64,000 bases of DNA from RGIG4576 sp964613095 (GCA_964613095.1 CAZTFX010000001.1:86491-150490), one strand, 5' to 3'. Positions 33,313 through 42,843 are shown, counted from the first letter of the stretch. Program-made: numbers and translations. The notes: generated by a model from the letters alone, not told the origin.

Positions 33313-35103
33313 TTATATATCTTTTTCACTTAATTCAAGCCAACGTAATTCTTTTTCGTCAAGTAATGATTTGATTTCATCATATCTTTGTGACTTTGTA
33401 AATATTTCTTTAGGCGAAGCACCGTTTTGAAATAATTTCTCTATTTCATGCTTTTCATTTGTAAGTGTCTCGATTTCAAGTTCCAAAAATTCAAATTCTT
33501 TTCTCTCTTTAAACGTCATTTTATTTGCCTTGGTACGTTGCCTTTTTTCTACGTCAATTGTTACGTTATTTTCCTGTTTGATTTTTTGTTGTTCTTTTTT
33601 ATCTCGTTGTATTTTCCAATCTCTGTAATCGGAATAATTACCCGGAAAATCTTTGATTGTGCCATTCCCTTCAAAAACGAACAGATGTTCAACTGTTTTA
33701 TCCATAAAAAAGCGGTCATGACTCACAATAATTACGCATCCTTTAAATTTTGTCAGATAATCTTCTAAAATCTCCAGTGTTATGATGTCTAAATCGTTAG
33801 TTGGTTCATCTAATATAAGAAAATTAGGTTTTCTCATTAAAACAGTGGCAAGATAAAGTCGTCTTTTTTCTCCTCCACTAAGTTTGGAAATGTATTTTTG
33901 CTGATCAACAGGAGAAAATAGGAATAACTGCAAAAATTGAGATGCTGTGTATTTGGTTTTTTCATCAAATATAATAACTTCGGCAATACGATTCACAGCA
34001 TCAATAACTTTCATTGATTCATCAAATTGAATGCCTTCTTGACTGTAGTAACCGAAGTTTACGGTTTCTCCAATATCAAAAGATCCGGAATCGGGAGATA
34101 TGATACCTAATAGTAATTTAATAAACGTGGACTTTCCAACACCATTATTACCTACAATACCTAATTTATCGTACCTTGCAAAAGTGTAGTTGAAATCATC
34201 CAATATAATTTTGTCTCCATATTTTTTGCTGATACTATTAGCAACAAATATTTTTGAACCGATATATGAAGACTTAACATTTAACTGTATATTTTTTTCG
34301 TTATTTTGTTTGGATGCTTTCTCCTTTAAATCATAGAATGCATCAATTCTATATTTTGCTTTTGTACCACGAGCTTGTGGTTGCCTACGCATCCATTCAA
34401 GTTCAGTACGTAAAAGATTACGGGCTTTTGCCGTTTCTGCGTTTTGTGCCTCAATCCTTTCTTGTCGTTTTTCGAGGTAATAGTTGTAATTTCCGTTATA
34501 TGTGTATATTTGTTTCTGATCTATTTCGATTATTTTATTACAAACTTTATCAAGAAAATATCTATCATGTGTTACCATTAAGATTGCTACTTTACTTCTT
34601 GACAGATATCCTTCCAGCCATTCAATCATGTCAATATCCAAATGATTGGTAGGTTCATCGAGTATTAATAAATCGCAGTTTTCAATGATTATTTTTGCTA
34701 AAGCAACGCGTTTTGCCTGACCTCCTGACAGATGTTCGATTTTTTGCTCGAAATCATAAATTTTTAATTGGGACAGCACTTGTTTAAAACGGTTTTCATA
34801 TTCCCATGCATTTTCATCTTCATTATTATATGAAGACATACATGCTTCCATAACCGTTAGAGAGACTTCCATTTGTGGAATTTGCTCAAGAAAACCTACT
34901 TTGATGTCTCGTCTGAAAGAAATACTGCCTTCGTCGTAAGGTTCCTTGTTGCATATAATATTTAGAAGGGTGGATTTACCGGTACCGTTTTTTGCGATGA
35001 TACCTATTTTGTCTCCCTCGTTTACTCCAAATGTGATGTTGCCAAATAGTAAACGATCACCGTAAGATTTGGTTAAATTTTCAATTTGTAATAAACTTTC
35101 CAT
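33313..35103 (-). CDS. ABC-F family ATPase (Uup-like)
   Basis: The 596-aa protein has two ATP-binding cassettes without membrane segments: Walker A GKNGTGKST-like (AKNGTGKSTLLNI, about 38-50) and GNNGVGKSTFIK (about 320), signatures LSGGQAKR and LSGGEKRR, Walker B LLILDEPTNHLDI and FLILDEPTNDLDI. The linker between them is basic (ELEWMRRQPQARGTKAKY) and the C-terminus is a charged coiled coil (about 520-596), as in Uup. ABC-F proteins act on the ribosome or on DNA intermediates; Uup prevents transposon excision and helps ribosome function in E. coli. ATG at 35103 is chosen over a TTG two codons earlier, which lies in the -7 box. Confidence 0.9.
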   Translation of the reverse strand: MESLLQIENLTKSYGDRLLFGNITFGVNEGDKIGIIAKNGTGKSTLLNIICNKEPYDEGSISFRRDIKVGFLEQIPQMEVSLTVMEACMSSYNNEDENAWEYENRFKQVLSQLKIYDFEQKIEHLSGGQAKRVALAKIIIENCDLLILDEPTNHLDIDMIEWLEGYLSRSKVAILMVTHDRYFLDKVCNKIIEIDQKQIYTYNGNYNYYLEKRQERIEAQNAETAKARNLLRTELEWMRRQPQARGTKAKYRIDAFYDLKEKASKQNNEKNIQLNVKSSYIGSKIFVANSISKKYGDKIILDDFNYTFARYDKLGIVGNNGVGKSTFIKLLLGIISPDSGSFDIGETVNFGYYSQEGIQFDESMKVIDAVNRIAEVIIFDEKTKYTASQFLQLFLFSPVDQQKYISKLSGGEKRRLYLATVLMRKPNFLILDEPTNDLDIITLEILEDYLTKFKGCVIIVSHDRFFMDKTVEHLFVFEGNGTIKDFPGNYSDYRDWKIQRDKKEQQKIKQENNVTIDVEKRQRTKANKMTFKERKEFEFLELEIETLTNEKHEIEKLFQNGASPKEIFTKSQRYDEIKSLLDEKELRWLELSEKDI

Positions 35104-35106
35104 ATA

Positions 35107-35114
35107 CAAAAGTA
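35107..35114 (-). promoter_or_regulatory. -7 box directly in front of the ABC-F gene
   Basis: The minus strand reads TACTTTTG and ends 3 bp before the ATG at 35103. If used, the mRNA would be leaderless or nearly so. No -33 match is present, so another promoter is possible. Confidence 0.4.
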
Positions 35115-35156
35115 ATAAAATGATTCATAAATCTTATAATGATTTGAAATTAATTG

Positions 35157-35164
35157 TAATTTTG
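35157..35164 (+). promoter_or_regulatory. -7 box of the metallophosphoesterase/PQQ gene
   Basis: TAATTTTG, 41 bp before the ATG at 35206. No well-spaced TTTG is seen upstream. Confidence 0.45.
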
Positions 35165-35205
35165 TAACTAATTATTAAATTAATAAACATAACATAAAAA
35201 CAATT

Positions 35206-37029
35206 ATGAGAATAAAGTCTTTAGCTTTTTGTGTTCTTTTTGTATTGATAGGTTTTAAAATTAGTGCAGAAAGAATTACACTTCTAACCGATATCCATGT
35301 GAATCCGGGAAATCATAGAGAAGCAATGTTGAAAGAGGTTATTGATGATATCAATAACAATGAAACAGAATTAGTAATTTTATCGGGTGACTTAACCGAT
35401 GAAGGCAGTGACGAACAATTAAGAAATGTGAAATCTATTTTGGATAACATAAAAAAGCCTCTTTTCGTAATACCCGGAAATCATGAAAATAATTGGAGCC
35501 AAAGTGCATGTAAAACTTTTTTTGATATATGGGGAAATGACCGATTTGTCACAGAAACAGATAACCTTATTATAGTAGGTATAAATTGTGGACCATATAT
35601 GAAAATGGGTGATGGACACGTAAAACATGAAGATTTGTTGTGGCTGGATAAAACTTTGTCCCAACGAGTGAAGAATGGAAAGAAGGTCTTATCAATATGC
35701 CATTATGCACTTAATGTAGACTTAGATAGTTATAGGGAATATGTTGATATATTAAAAAAATATCCTGTTGTTGCTCATTTAAATGGGCACTATCATCATT
35801 ATAAAAAATATCGTGTAGAAAACATTGAGGTTATGCATTGTCGTTCAATGGAAATGGGGAAAGAGCCTAATTATGGTTATTCTATTGTTGATATTACGTC
35901 CGATTCAGTCAAACTATATAACAAAGTTTTGAATTTGCCGGCAGAATTGAAATACTCATATAAAATTGATCATACAACAATCACTCCTATTGAAAAGGCT
36001 GAAAATTTCAACACAACTATTCCAAGTAATTTTGTGGTAGAGTTAGCCTATAGGGACGACGCATCTATTTTTACACGCGTAGGAATTGATAAAGATAATC
36101 TATATATAGGAAACTCATTGGGGTTTGTAAAATCAATAAGTAAAAAGTCGGGAAGACAAAATTGGTCATATAAAACAAAATCAGCATTATTCTCACGACC
36201 GGCAGTTTCAAAAGACGTTGTTATTGTTCCGACAGCCGATAAAAGATTATTATGGCTTGATAAAAAATCAGGAAAAATTATATATGAAAAATATGCAACA
36301 GGTCCCTATGTAGCTGATGGTATAATAGCTGATGATATATTATATCAAGGAGGATATAAGGTATTTCAAGCATGGGATGTGAAAACCGGTAAAATAAAAT
36401 GGGAATTAAATGGCTTGAATAATTATTGTCAGGCAGCTCCGGCGTTACGTAAAAATGAAATTGTATTTGGAGCATGGGATTCTTATTTGAGAAAGGTGAA
36501 TACAAAAAGCGGAAAACTGGAATGGAAATGGAACAATGGAAAAGAACGTAATATGTTAGGTCCGGGAAATTGTGTTCCTGTAATAGCCAATAATAAGGTA
36601 ATAGTTGTTGCTCCGGATAGATATATGACTGCGATAGATTTAAAAACAGGAGAACAAATATGGAGAGATAAAAGTCATAAGTATAGAGAAAGTTTAGGAT
36701 ATTCTGTAGATGGTAAGAGTGTTTATGCAAAAACAATGGATGGTGAAATTGTTTGTGTAAGTACACAAGGTAATGATTTTAAGGAGTTATGGATTGTTGA
36801 TGCTGGATTAGGTTATGATCATGCACCGTGTATAGTATTAGAACATAAAGGAGTTGTTTATGCAGGTTCTAGAAGAGGGATTATAGCTGCAATAGATGTG
36901 AAAACCAAGCAACTTTTATGGCGAAAGCAAGTTGGAGCATCTGAAGTTAATGGTTTTGAAGTTGATGAAAAAGGTGACATTTATGCTTCATTAGTAGAAG
37001 GTGCAGTGTGGAGAATAACCAATAAATAA
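35206..37029 (+). CDS. Exported fusion of a metallophosphoesterase and a PQQ-type beta-propeller
   Basis: The 607-aa protein has a signal peptide (about 1-21). Residues about 23-230 form a calcineurin-like phosphoesterase with all metal motifs: DIH (29-31), GDLTDEG, GNHEN, CHYAL and GHYHH. Residues about 270-607 contain roughly seven PQQ/pyrrolo-quinoline-quinone-like propeller strands (patterns such as KSGRQNWSYKTKS, KTGKIKWELNG, KSGKLEWKWNN, KTGEQIWRDKS and KTKQLLWRKQV). BamB-like propellers bind proteins or ligands, so this looks like a periplasmic phosphohydrolase with a substrate or partner platform. It is single and flanked by its own -7 box and a strong terminator. Substrate unknown. 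Confidence 0.85.
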   Translation: MRIKSLAFCVLFVLIGFKISAERITLLTDIHVNPGNHREAMLKEVIDDINNNETELVILSGDLTDEGSDEQLRNVKSILDNIKKPLFVIPGNHENNWSQSACKTFFDIWGNDRFVTETDNLIIVGINCGPYMKMGDGHVKHEDLLWLDKTLSQRVKNGKKVLSICHYALNVDLDSYREYVDILKKYPVVAHLNGHYHHYKKYRVENIEVMHCRSMEMGKEPNYGYSIVDITSDSVKLYNKVLNLPAELKYSYKIDHTTITPIEKAENFNTTIPSNFVVELAYRDDASIFTRVGIDKDNLYIGNSLGFVKSISKKSGRQNWSYKTKSALFSRPAVSKDVVIVPTADKRLLWLDKKSGKIIYEKYATGPYVADGIIADDILYQGGYKVFQAWDVKTGKIKWELNGLNNYCQAAPALRKNEIVFGAWDSYLRKVNTKSGKLEWKWNNGKERNMLGPGNCVPVIANNKVIVVAPDRYMTAIDLKTGEQIWRDKSHKYRESLGYSVDGKSVYAKTMDGEIVCVSTQGNDFKELWIVDAGLGYDHAPCIVLEHKGVVYAGSRRGIIAAIDVKTKQLLWRKQVGASEVNGFEVDEKGDIYASLVEGAVWRITNK

Positions 37030-37046
37030 CACTAATTTGTATAATA

Positions 37047-37084
37047 TGAAAAAAGTCCGCTAAGAAAATAGCGGACTTTTTTCA
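37047..37084 (+). terminator. Bidirectional terminator between the phosphoesterase and amylase genes
   Basis: A perfect 16-bp stem (37047-37062 with 37069-37084) with a 6-nt loop, an A-run on the left and a T-run on the right, lies between two convergent genes. Confidence 0.88.
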
Positions 37085-37099
37085 TAGATAATATTTATA

Positions 37100-38524
37100 T
37101 TACTTTCTTACTAAAATATAACTGGTAAATGGTTTTAAAGTACCTTTTAAGATATTTTTCTTAACTACAAATTTTGTATTATAGACCTTATCATAATATG
37201 TACCGTTTTTTAGGTTTGTTGGCATTTCTATAATCTGTTCTTTGTCAGATATATTTACTAGTGCTGCACCTTTGTTTCCTCGTCCGACTTGAGCGACAGT
37301 ATTGTTTTCATTAAAATAAAGTGTTTCAGTTAAACCAGACATAGCTTTACGGAATTTATTGGCTTCAACAACTTCAGGATGCTTGAAATCATCATTTCCT
37401 TTTGCTCCTGCAACATTATTACCCCAAATATTTTCCGGAGAACTACCATCAGGACGAGAATAGAATAGGGGAGTACCATATTGGCGAGAAACTAAAAAAA
37501 CCCATGCCATTCTTATTTGGTCTCCGGTTAATGAAGCTGATTCATGAGCATTACAATATGTATCATGACTTTCAACCCAAGTTACTAATCTGTTCGGAGA
37601 TACAGAATGTGCCCAATTTGTTGCGTTATCTGCTTTAAAATTTTGAGCATTTAAAATATTTCTAAGAATATGACCATATGAACTTGCGGTTAAATCAAAA
37701 TATTCTGCATATTCTTCTTCTTTAACGTTTTTATCTTGTAAGACTTCACCGTATATAAAAAGACTGTCTCTTGGAACAACTAATGTTAAACCTTTTACTG
37801 CCTTTTTACCCATAGCAATCGGCCAAAAATCATTTTCTTTTGAATTAGGATCTATGGGATCTGAAGGTAACCCGATATGTTTTGCTGTATCATATCTAAA
37901 ACCAGAAGCACCACATGTGATAAGATCATTGACATATGTCATATAATAATATTGAAAATCAGGATTTTCAGTATTAACGTCAGGTAGTCCTCCCATTTGA
38001 CCCGTAGTACATTGTAAACGATCATTGTAGTCTCTAATTTCGTTAAAACCATTTGCATGATATAATTTGTCATGACCACCAACTGCTGCATCTAATTCAT
38101 CCGAAACTCTGGTGTCATCTATAGATGTGTGGTTTGGTAGTACATCTACAATAACTCGTACTCCATATTTTTTTGCTTCATTACACATTGCAATAAATTC
38201 TTCTCGAGTTCCCATCATGTAATTACCAATTTTCCAATCGGTTGGTTGGTAATAATAGTACCAACGTCCTTTTCCAAACAGTTGCATGCCTCCACCTTTG
38301 TCTCCTTTTGTTTCAGTAACACATTTCTGGGCAGGAGATGTTTGCACAAATTTATAGCCGGCTTCTGCTATATCTTTCATATTTTTCTTTATGGTGTTGA
38401 AAGACCAACTCCAAGCATGTAATATTACGTCATCATTTGTTTTAACAGAATTTGTCTTGACGACACTTTTAGCAGTAAATACTGTAATAAATAGAAAAAC
38501 TGTGATAAAAAATAAATGTTTCAT
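37100..38524 (-). CDS. Secreted alpha-amylase, GH13
   Basis: The 474-aa enzyme starts with a signal peptide (MKHLFFITVFLFITVFTAKS). The four GH13 regions are present in order: VDVLPNHTS, GFRYDTAKHIG (Asp nucleophile), FIYGEVLQD (Glu acid/base) and VTWVESHDTY (third Asp). An AWSWSFNTIKKNM start and the C-terminal small beta domain (about 400-474) fit a classical single-domain alpha-amylase of about 450-480 aa. It hydrolyses alpha-1,4-glucans outside the cytoplasm. No SusC/SusD pair is adjacent, so it is not part of a visible polysaccharide-utilisation locus. It could feed maltodextrins to the glycogen genes at 10788-15063, a functional inference only. Confidence 0.92.
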   Translation of the reverse strand: MKHLFFITVFLFITVFTAKSVVKTNSVKTNDDVILHAWSWSFNTIKKNMKDIAEAGYKFVQTSPAQKCVTETKGDKGGGMQLFGKGRWYYYYQPTDWKIGNYMMGTREEFIAMCNEAKKYGVRVIVDVLPNHTSIDDTRVSDELDAAVGGHDKLYHANGFNEIRDYNDRLQCTTGQMGGLPDVNTENPDFQYYYMTYVNDLITCGASGFRYDTAKHIGLPSDPIDPNSKENDFWPIAMGKKAVKGLTLVVPRDSLFIYGEVLQDKNVKEEEYAEYFDLTASSYGHILRNILNAQNFKADNATNWAHSVSPNRLVTWVESHDTYCNAHESASLTGDQIRMAWVFLVSRQYGTPLFYSRPDGSSPENIWGNNVAGAKGNDDFKHPEVVEANKFRKAMSGLTETLYFNENNTVAQVGRGNKGAALVNISDKEQIIEMPTNLKNGTYYDKVYNTKFVVKKNILKGTLKPFTSYILVRK

Positions 38525-38559
38525 AAGTTAGTATTTAAAAATAATTTTCTGTAAAGTTA

Positions 38560-38567
38560 CAAATTTA
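38560..38567 (-). promoter_or_regulatory. -7 box of the amylase gene
   Basis: The minus strand reads TAAATTTG, 35 bp before the ATG at 38524. It is divergent from the glnN promoter about 50 bp away. Confidence 0.5.
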
Positions 38568-38613
38568 ATTCAAGAATAGCTCTAATATTATTTCATTTCA
38601 CAATAAAAATATT

Positions 38614-38621
38614 TAACTTTG
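38614..38621 (+). promoter_or_regulatory. -7 box of glnN
   Basis: TAACTTTG, giving a start near 38625 and a leader of about 130 nt, long for this genome. The leader holds a hairpin at 38677-38724. Confidence 0.5.
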
Positions 38622-38676
38622 CAAAAACTTAAGAATTCTATGTATATAGAACATATATATGTATGTAAATTAAAAC

Positions 38677-38724
38677 GCAGAACAAGCTGTGATTACAATA
38701 CCATGCAATCATAACTTGTTCTGC
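38677..38724 (+). promoter_or_regulatory. Structured leader hairpin upstream of glnN
   Basis: A 10-bp perfect outer stem (38677-38686 with 38715-38724), a 3x3 internal loop, a 5-bp inner stem (38690-38694 with 38707-38711) and a 12-nt loop lie in the 5' leader of glutamine synthetase. Both flanking genes point away from it, so it is not the terminator of another gene. A T-containing but weak tail follows. It may be an attenuator, a protein-binding site or a small-RNA-like leader. Confidence 0.5.
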
Positions 38725-38755
38725 TAGTTTTATATATTGATTAATAAAGTATTAT

Positions 38756-40942
38756 ATGTCAAGGTTAAGATTTAAGGTTGTAGAAACTGCATTTAATAGA
38801 AAGGCTGTTAAAGTAGAAATGCCACAGGAAGCAACATCTTCTTATTACGGTAAATATGTATTTAACCGTAGAAAGATGTATGAGTATCTACCGAAAGAAA
38901 CCTATGAAGCTTTAATTTATGCGATTGACAATAAAGAGCCTTTAAGTAGAGATATTGCCGACAGTGTGGCAGAAGGAATGAAAAAATGGGCTATAGATAA
39001 TGGTGCAAAACATTATACCCATTGGTTTCAGCCTTTAACTGATGGAACAGCCGAAAAACATGATACTTTTATTGAACATGATGGAAAAGAGGGCGTTCTT
39101 GAAACCTTTTCCGGAAAATTGTTAATGCAACAGGAACCCGATGCTTCAAGTTTCCCCAATGGAGGAATACGTAACACATTTGAAGCAAGAGGATATTCGG
39201 CGTGGGATATATCTTCTCCTGCATTTATATTGGAACATACATTATGTATACCTACAATTTTTATATCTTATACAGGAGAATCTTTGGATTACAAGACACC
39301 TCTTCTTAGGGCATTAAATGCAGTTGATAGAGCCGGAACGGCAGTAGCTCGCTTTTTTGATCCTACAGTAAAACATGTAATTTCGTATTTAGGTTGGGAA
39401 CAAGAATATTTCTTGGTTGACGAGGCTCTATATGCGGCTCGTCCGGACTTGGCAATGACCGGAAGAACTTTGATGGGGCATGAAAGTGCAAAAAATCAGC
39501 AGTTAGAGGATCATTATTTAGGAACTATACCGGCTCGAGTTGAAGCATTTATGACAGAGCTGGAAATAGAATGCCATAAATTGGGGATTCCTGTGAAAAC
39601 GTGTCATAATGAGGTTGCTCCAAATCAATTTGAACTTGCACCTATATATGAGGAGACAAATTTAGCAAATGATCATAATCTTTTGTTAATGTCTTTAATA
39701 GATAATGTCGCAAGACGTCACAACTTCAGAGTTTTGTTGCATGAGAAGCCTTTTTATGGTGTTAATGGTTCGGGTAAACATAATAATTGGAGTTTGGGAA
39801 CAGATAATGGTACAATGTTATTTGCTCCAGGTAAAACAATACAATCACAACTTCAATTTCTTACTTTTATCGTGAATGTAATGGTAGCTGTTTATAATCA
39901 TAATGGATTATTGAAAGCTTCTATTGCTTCTGCTACTAATGGACATCGATTGGGTGCAAATGAAGCTCCACCGGCTATTATCTCAATGTTTCTTGGTACA
40001 TATTTGAGTGAAATCCTTGAAAATCTGGAGAAGAATAGAGAAAGCTGGAAGCTGATGAAAGGAAAAGAAGAATTATCATTAAATATGGCACAGATTCCTG
40101 AACTTTTAATTGATAATACTGACCGTAATCGTACTTCGCCTTTTGCTTTTACCGGTAATAGGTTTGAATTTAGAGCTGTGGGAGCTTCTGCCAATTGTGC
40201 TTCTGCTATGATTGCTTTGAATGCTGCTGTTGCCGATCAATTAAATTCGTTTAAGGCATCTGTAGATAAACGAGTGGAAAATGGTCAAAATTTAAATGAT
40301 GCGATAATAGATGAAGTTATAGCACTTGCTGGTAGTTCTAAAGATATTCGCTTTGACGGTAATGGCTATAGTGAAGAGTGGAAACAAGAAGCCATGAAAC
40401 GAGGATTGGATTGTGAGACTTCTGTACCTCTCATATTCGACTCATATTTAAAAGATAGTAGTATAGCTATGTTTGAAAGAACTAAAGTCCTCTCAAAAGT
40501 TGAGTTACAAGCGCGTAATGAAGTCAAATGGGAAATGTATACAAAGAAGATACAGATTGAAGCACGTGTCCTTGGGGACTTAGCTCTAAATCATGTTTTA
40601 CCTGTTGCAACAAGATTTCAATCTTTATTACTTGATAATGTCTATAAAATAAAATCTTTATTTTCGGAAGATAAATTTAAAGACATAGCTGAATCCAATT
40701 ATACAACCATCGAAACAATAGCATATCACATGAAGGTGATAAGAGCTAAAGTAAATGAGATGGTTGATGCAAGAAAAACATGTAATAAGATTGAAGATGA
40801 ACGAACAAAAGCAATAGAATATCATGATAAGGTCTTACCTTGTATGGATATAATAAGGTATCATATAGATAAATTGGAGTTAATGATTGATGATGAAATG
40901 TGGTCATTACCCAAATATCGTGAACTCTTGTTTATAAGATAA
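38756..40942 (+). CDS. glnN: Glutamine synthetase type III
   Basis: The 728-aa enzyme assimilates ammonia into glutamine (EC 6.3.1.2). GSIII is the long form found in Bacteroidota and some Cyanobacteria and Firmicutes, and the length fits. Visible motifs include HTWF-like HYTHWFQPLTDGTAEKHD (about 96-113), the EQEYFLVD metal site (about 215), CHNEVAPNQFELAPIYEETN (about 281-300) and NGSGKHNNWS (about 343-352), followed by FEFRAVGASANCA. It has a -7 box and a structured leader upstream; a PurF-like glutamine-using gene follows 24 bp downstream. Expression is therefore probably tied to nitrogen supply. Confidence 0.97.
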   Translation: MSRLRFKVVETAFNRKAVKVEMPQEATSSYYGKYVFNRRKMYEYLPKETYEALIYAIDNKEPLSRDIADSVAEGMKKWAIDNGAKHYTHWFQPLTDGTAEKHDTFIEHDGKEGVLETFSGKLLMQQEPDASSFPNGGIRNTFEARGYSAWDISSPAFILEHTLCIPTIFISYTGESLDYKTPLLRALNAVDRAGTAVARFFDPTVKHVISYLGWEQEYFLVDEALYAARPDLAMTGRTLMGHESAKNQQLEDHYLGTIPARVEAFMTELEIECHKLGIPVKTCHNEVAPNQFELAPIYEETNLANDHNLLLMSLIDNVARRHNFRVLLHEKPFYGVNGSGKHNNWSLGTDNGTMLFAPGKTIQSQLQFLTFIVNVMVAVYNHNGLLKASIASATNGHRLGANEAPPAIISMFLGTYLSEILENLEKNRESWKLMKGKEELSLNMAQIPELLIDNTDRNRTSPFAFTGNRFEFRAVGASANCASAMIALNAAVADQLNSFKASVDKRVENGQNLNDAIIDEVIALAGSSKDIRFDGNGYSEEWKQEAMKRGLDCETSVPLIFDSYLKDSSIAMFERTKVLSKVELQARNEVKWEMYTKKIQIEARVLGDLALNHVLPVATRFQSLLLDNVYKIKSLFSEDKFKDIAESNYTTIETIAYHMKVIRAKVNEMVDARKTCNKIEDERTKAIEYHDKVLPCMDIIRYHIDKLELMIDDEMWSLPKYRELLFIR

Positions 40943-40966
40943 AAGTAACTTAATTATATAAATTAT

Positions 40967-42841
40967 ATGGAAGATATAAAACATGAATGTGGTATTGCAA
41001 TGATACGTTTACGTAAACCATTGGAATACTATAAGGAGAAATATGGAACATATTTTTACGGTTTTAATAAACTTTACCTTCTAATGGAAAAACAACATAA
41101 TCGTGGTCAGGAAGGGGCCGGATTTAGTTGTATTAATATGACAGTAAAACCGGGAAATGAATATATTTATAGAGAGAGAGGTTTAGGAACCGGTGCTATT
41201 AAAGAAATATTCGCAAATGCTAAAAAAGAAATAGAAGCTCATGAACATGACGGTACTGCAGAAAAAGACATGCCTTTTGTTGGTGAAGTCTATATGGGAC
41301 ATTTACGTTATAGCACTTTAGGCAAGAAAGGTATAACTTATGTACATCCATTCTTGAGAAGAAGTAGTTGGCGATCAAAGAGTTTGATGCTTTGTGGAAA
41401 CTTTACAATGACCAATACTGATGAAATCTTTCAATCAATGGTAGATCAAGGACAACACCCTAGAATTAATGCTGATACTATATTGCTTTTGGAACAATTG
41501 GGCTTTGCTCTTGACAATGAACATCAAAAATGTTATAATAAGCTAAAAGCGGAAGGTTTAGATGGAGTTAAGCTAACTCAAAATCTTAAAATAGATTTAA
41601 AAAATATACTTAGAGAACCTGCCAAGATTTGGGATGGTGGATACGTAATATGTGGTGCGATAGGTACTGGAGATATGTTTATTTTACGTGATTCACATGG
41701 TATAAGACCGGCTTTTTATTATTACGATGATGAGATAGTAGTTGTTGCTTCGGAACGCCCTGTAATACAAACAACTATGAATGTCCGAGTAAATGATGTA
41801 AAAGAACTTACTCCAGGTTCGGTTCTGATAGTTAATGCTGGTGGTGAGATTGAAATTACTGATTTACTTGGAGAGAAAAAGAATGAAAGATGTTCTTTTG
41901 AGAGAATATATATATCCAGAGGAAATGATAAAGATATTTATAATGAAAGAAAAGCTTTAGGAAGAACCCTTGCTCCATCAATATTGAAGAGTATTAATTA
42001 TGATTTGGAACATACAGTATTTTCTTTTATTCCAAATACCGCTGAAGTTGCGTATTTTGGTATGATGGAAGGAATGGAGAATTACTTAAATCAAGAAAAA
42101 TTTGAAGAAATTCAAAATTTAGATAAGGAGGATTTGGACTATAGTAACAAACTTCAAAATATTTTATCAAAAAGAGTAAGGAGTGAAAAGATTGCAATTA
42201 AAGATATTAAGCTTCGAACTTTTATCACTGAAGGACAAGCAAGGAATGATTTAGCAGCTCACGTCTACGATGTAACTTATGGTCAAGTAAAAAATAATGT
42301 AGATAATTTAGTTGTTATTGATGATAGTATTGTTCGAGGCACTACGTTAAAAGAATCTATTATAAGAATACTAGATAGATTACATCCAAAGAAAATAGTT
42401 ATTGTTTCATCTTGTCCTCAAGTGCGTTATCCAGATTACTATGGTATAGATATGTCTAGAATGGCAGAGTTCGCAGCTTTCAGAGCTGCCGTTGAACTAC
42501 TGAAGGAACGTAATATGGAATATGTTTTAGATGATGTTTACAAGAAATCTAAAGCTCAAGCTCATTTACCCAAAGAACAGATAGTAAATTATGTAAAAGA
42601 AGTCTATGCTCCATTTTCCGACGATGAAATATCTCGTAAGATTGCTGAAATTTTAACTCCGGTGGGTACACATGCTGAAATAGAATTGGTATACCACACA
42701 TTGGATGGTATGCATAAATCAATTCCGAATAATCCCGGTGATTGGTATTTTTCTGGAGATTATCCGACTCCCGGTGGCAATAGGTTGGTTAACAATGCAT
42801 ATATTAATTATTACGAAGGCGATACCAAATCCCTAGTATAA
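40967..42841 (+). CDS. PurF-like protein: class II glutamine amidotransferase plus phosphoribosyltransferase
   Basis: The 624-aa protein begins MEDIKHECGIAMI: Cys8 would become the N-terminal nucleophile after removal of a 7-residue propeptide, as in glutamine PRPP amidotransferase. The glutaminase half also has HNRGQEGAG and GHLRYSTLG; the phosphoribosyltransferase half has the PRPP loop VVIDDSIVRGTT. It is about 120 residues longer than E. coli PurF (505), with extra sequence around 150-230 and in the C-terminal third. It may be the amidophosphoribosyltransferase itself or a paralogue with another amine product. Its place 24 bp behind glnN supplies the glutamine logically. A terminator follows. 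Confidence 0.8.
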   Translation: MEDIKHECGIAMIRLRKPLEYYKEKYGTYFYGFNKLYLLMEKQHNRGQEGAGFSCINMTVKPGNEYIYRERGLGTGAIKEIFANAKKEIEAHEHDGTAEKDMPFVGEVYMGHLRYSTLGKKGITYVHPFLRRSSWRSKSLMLCGNFTMTNTDEIFQSMVDQGQHPRINADTILLLEQLGFALDNEHQKCYNKLKAEGLDGVKLTQNLKIDLKNILREPAKIWDGGYVICGAIGTGDMFILRDSHGIRPAFYYYDDEIVVVASERPVIQTTMNVRVNDVKELTPGSVLIVNAGGEIEITDLLGEKKNERCSFERIYISRGNDKDIYNERKALGRTLAPSILKSINYDLEHTVFSFIPNTAEVAYFGMMEGMENYLNQEKFEEIQNLDKEDLDYSNKLQNILSKRVRSEKIAIKDIKLRTFITEGQARNDLAAHVYDVTYGQVKNNVDNLVVIDDSIVRGTTLKESIIRILDRLHPKKIVIVSSCPQVRYPDYYGIDMSRMAEFAAFRAAVELLKERNMEYVLDDVYKKSKAQAHLPKEQIVNYVKEVYAPFSDDEISRKIAEILTPVGTHAEIELVYHTLDGMHKSIPNNPGDWYFSGDYPTPGGNRLVNNAYINYYEGDTKSLV

Positions 42842-42843
42842 CA

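Noticed and set aside
36278..36766. 162-aa minus-strand ORF inside the phosphoesterase/propeller gene
   Set aside because: It is antisense to a gene with clear domains; its composition (Leu, Tyr, His-rich) is that of a shadow frame.
37100..38524. Amylase as part of a Sus-type polysaccharide locus
   Set aside because: No SusC/SusD-like or regulator gene is adjacent; neighbours are unrelated.
38677..38724. glnN leader hairpin as a tRNA or a plain terminator
   Set aside because: No cloverleaf arms and no clean T-run; both flanking genes point away from it.
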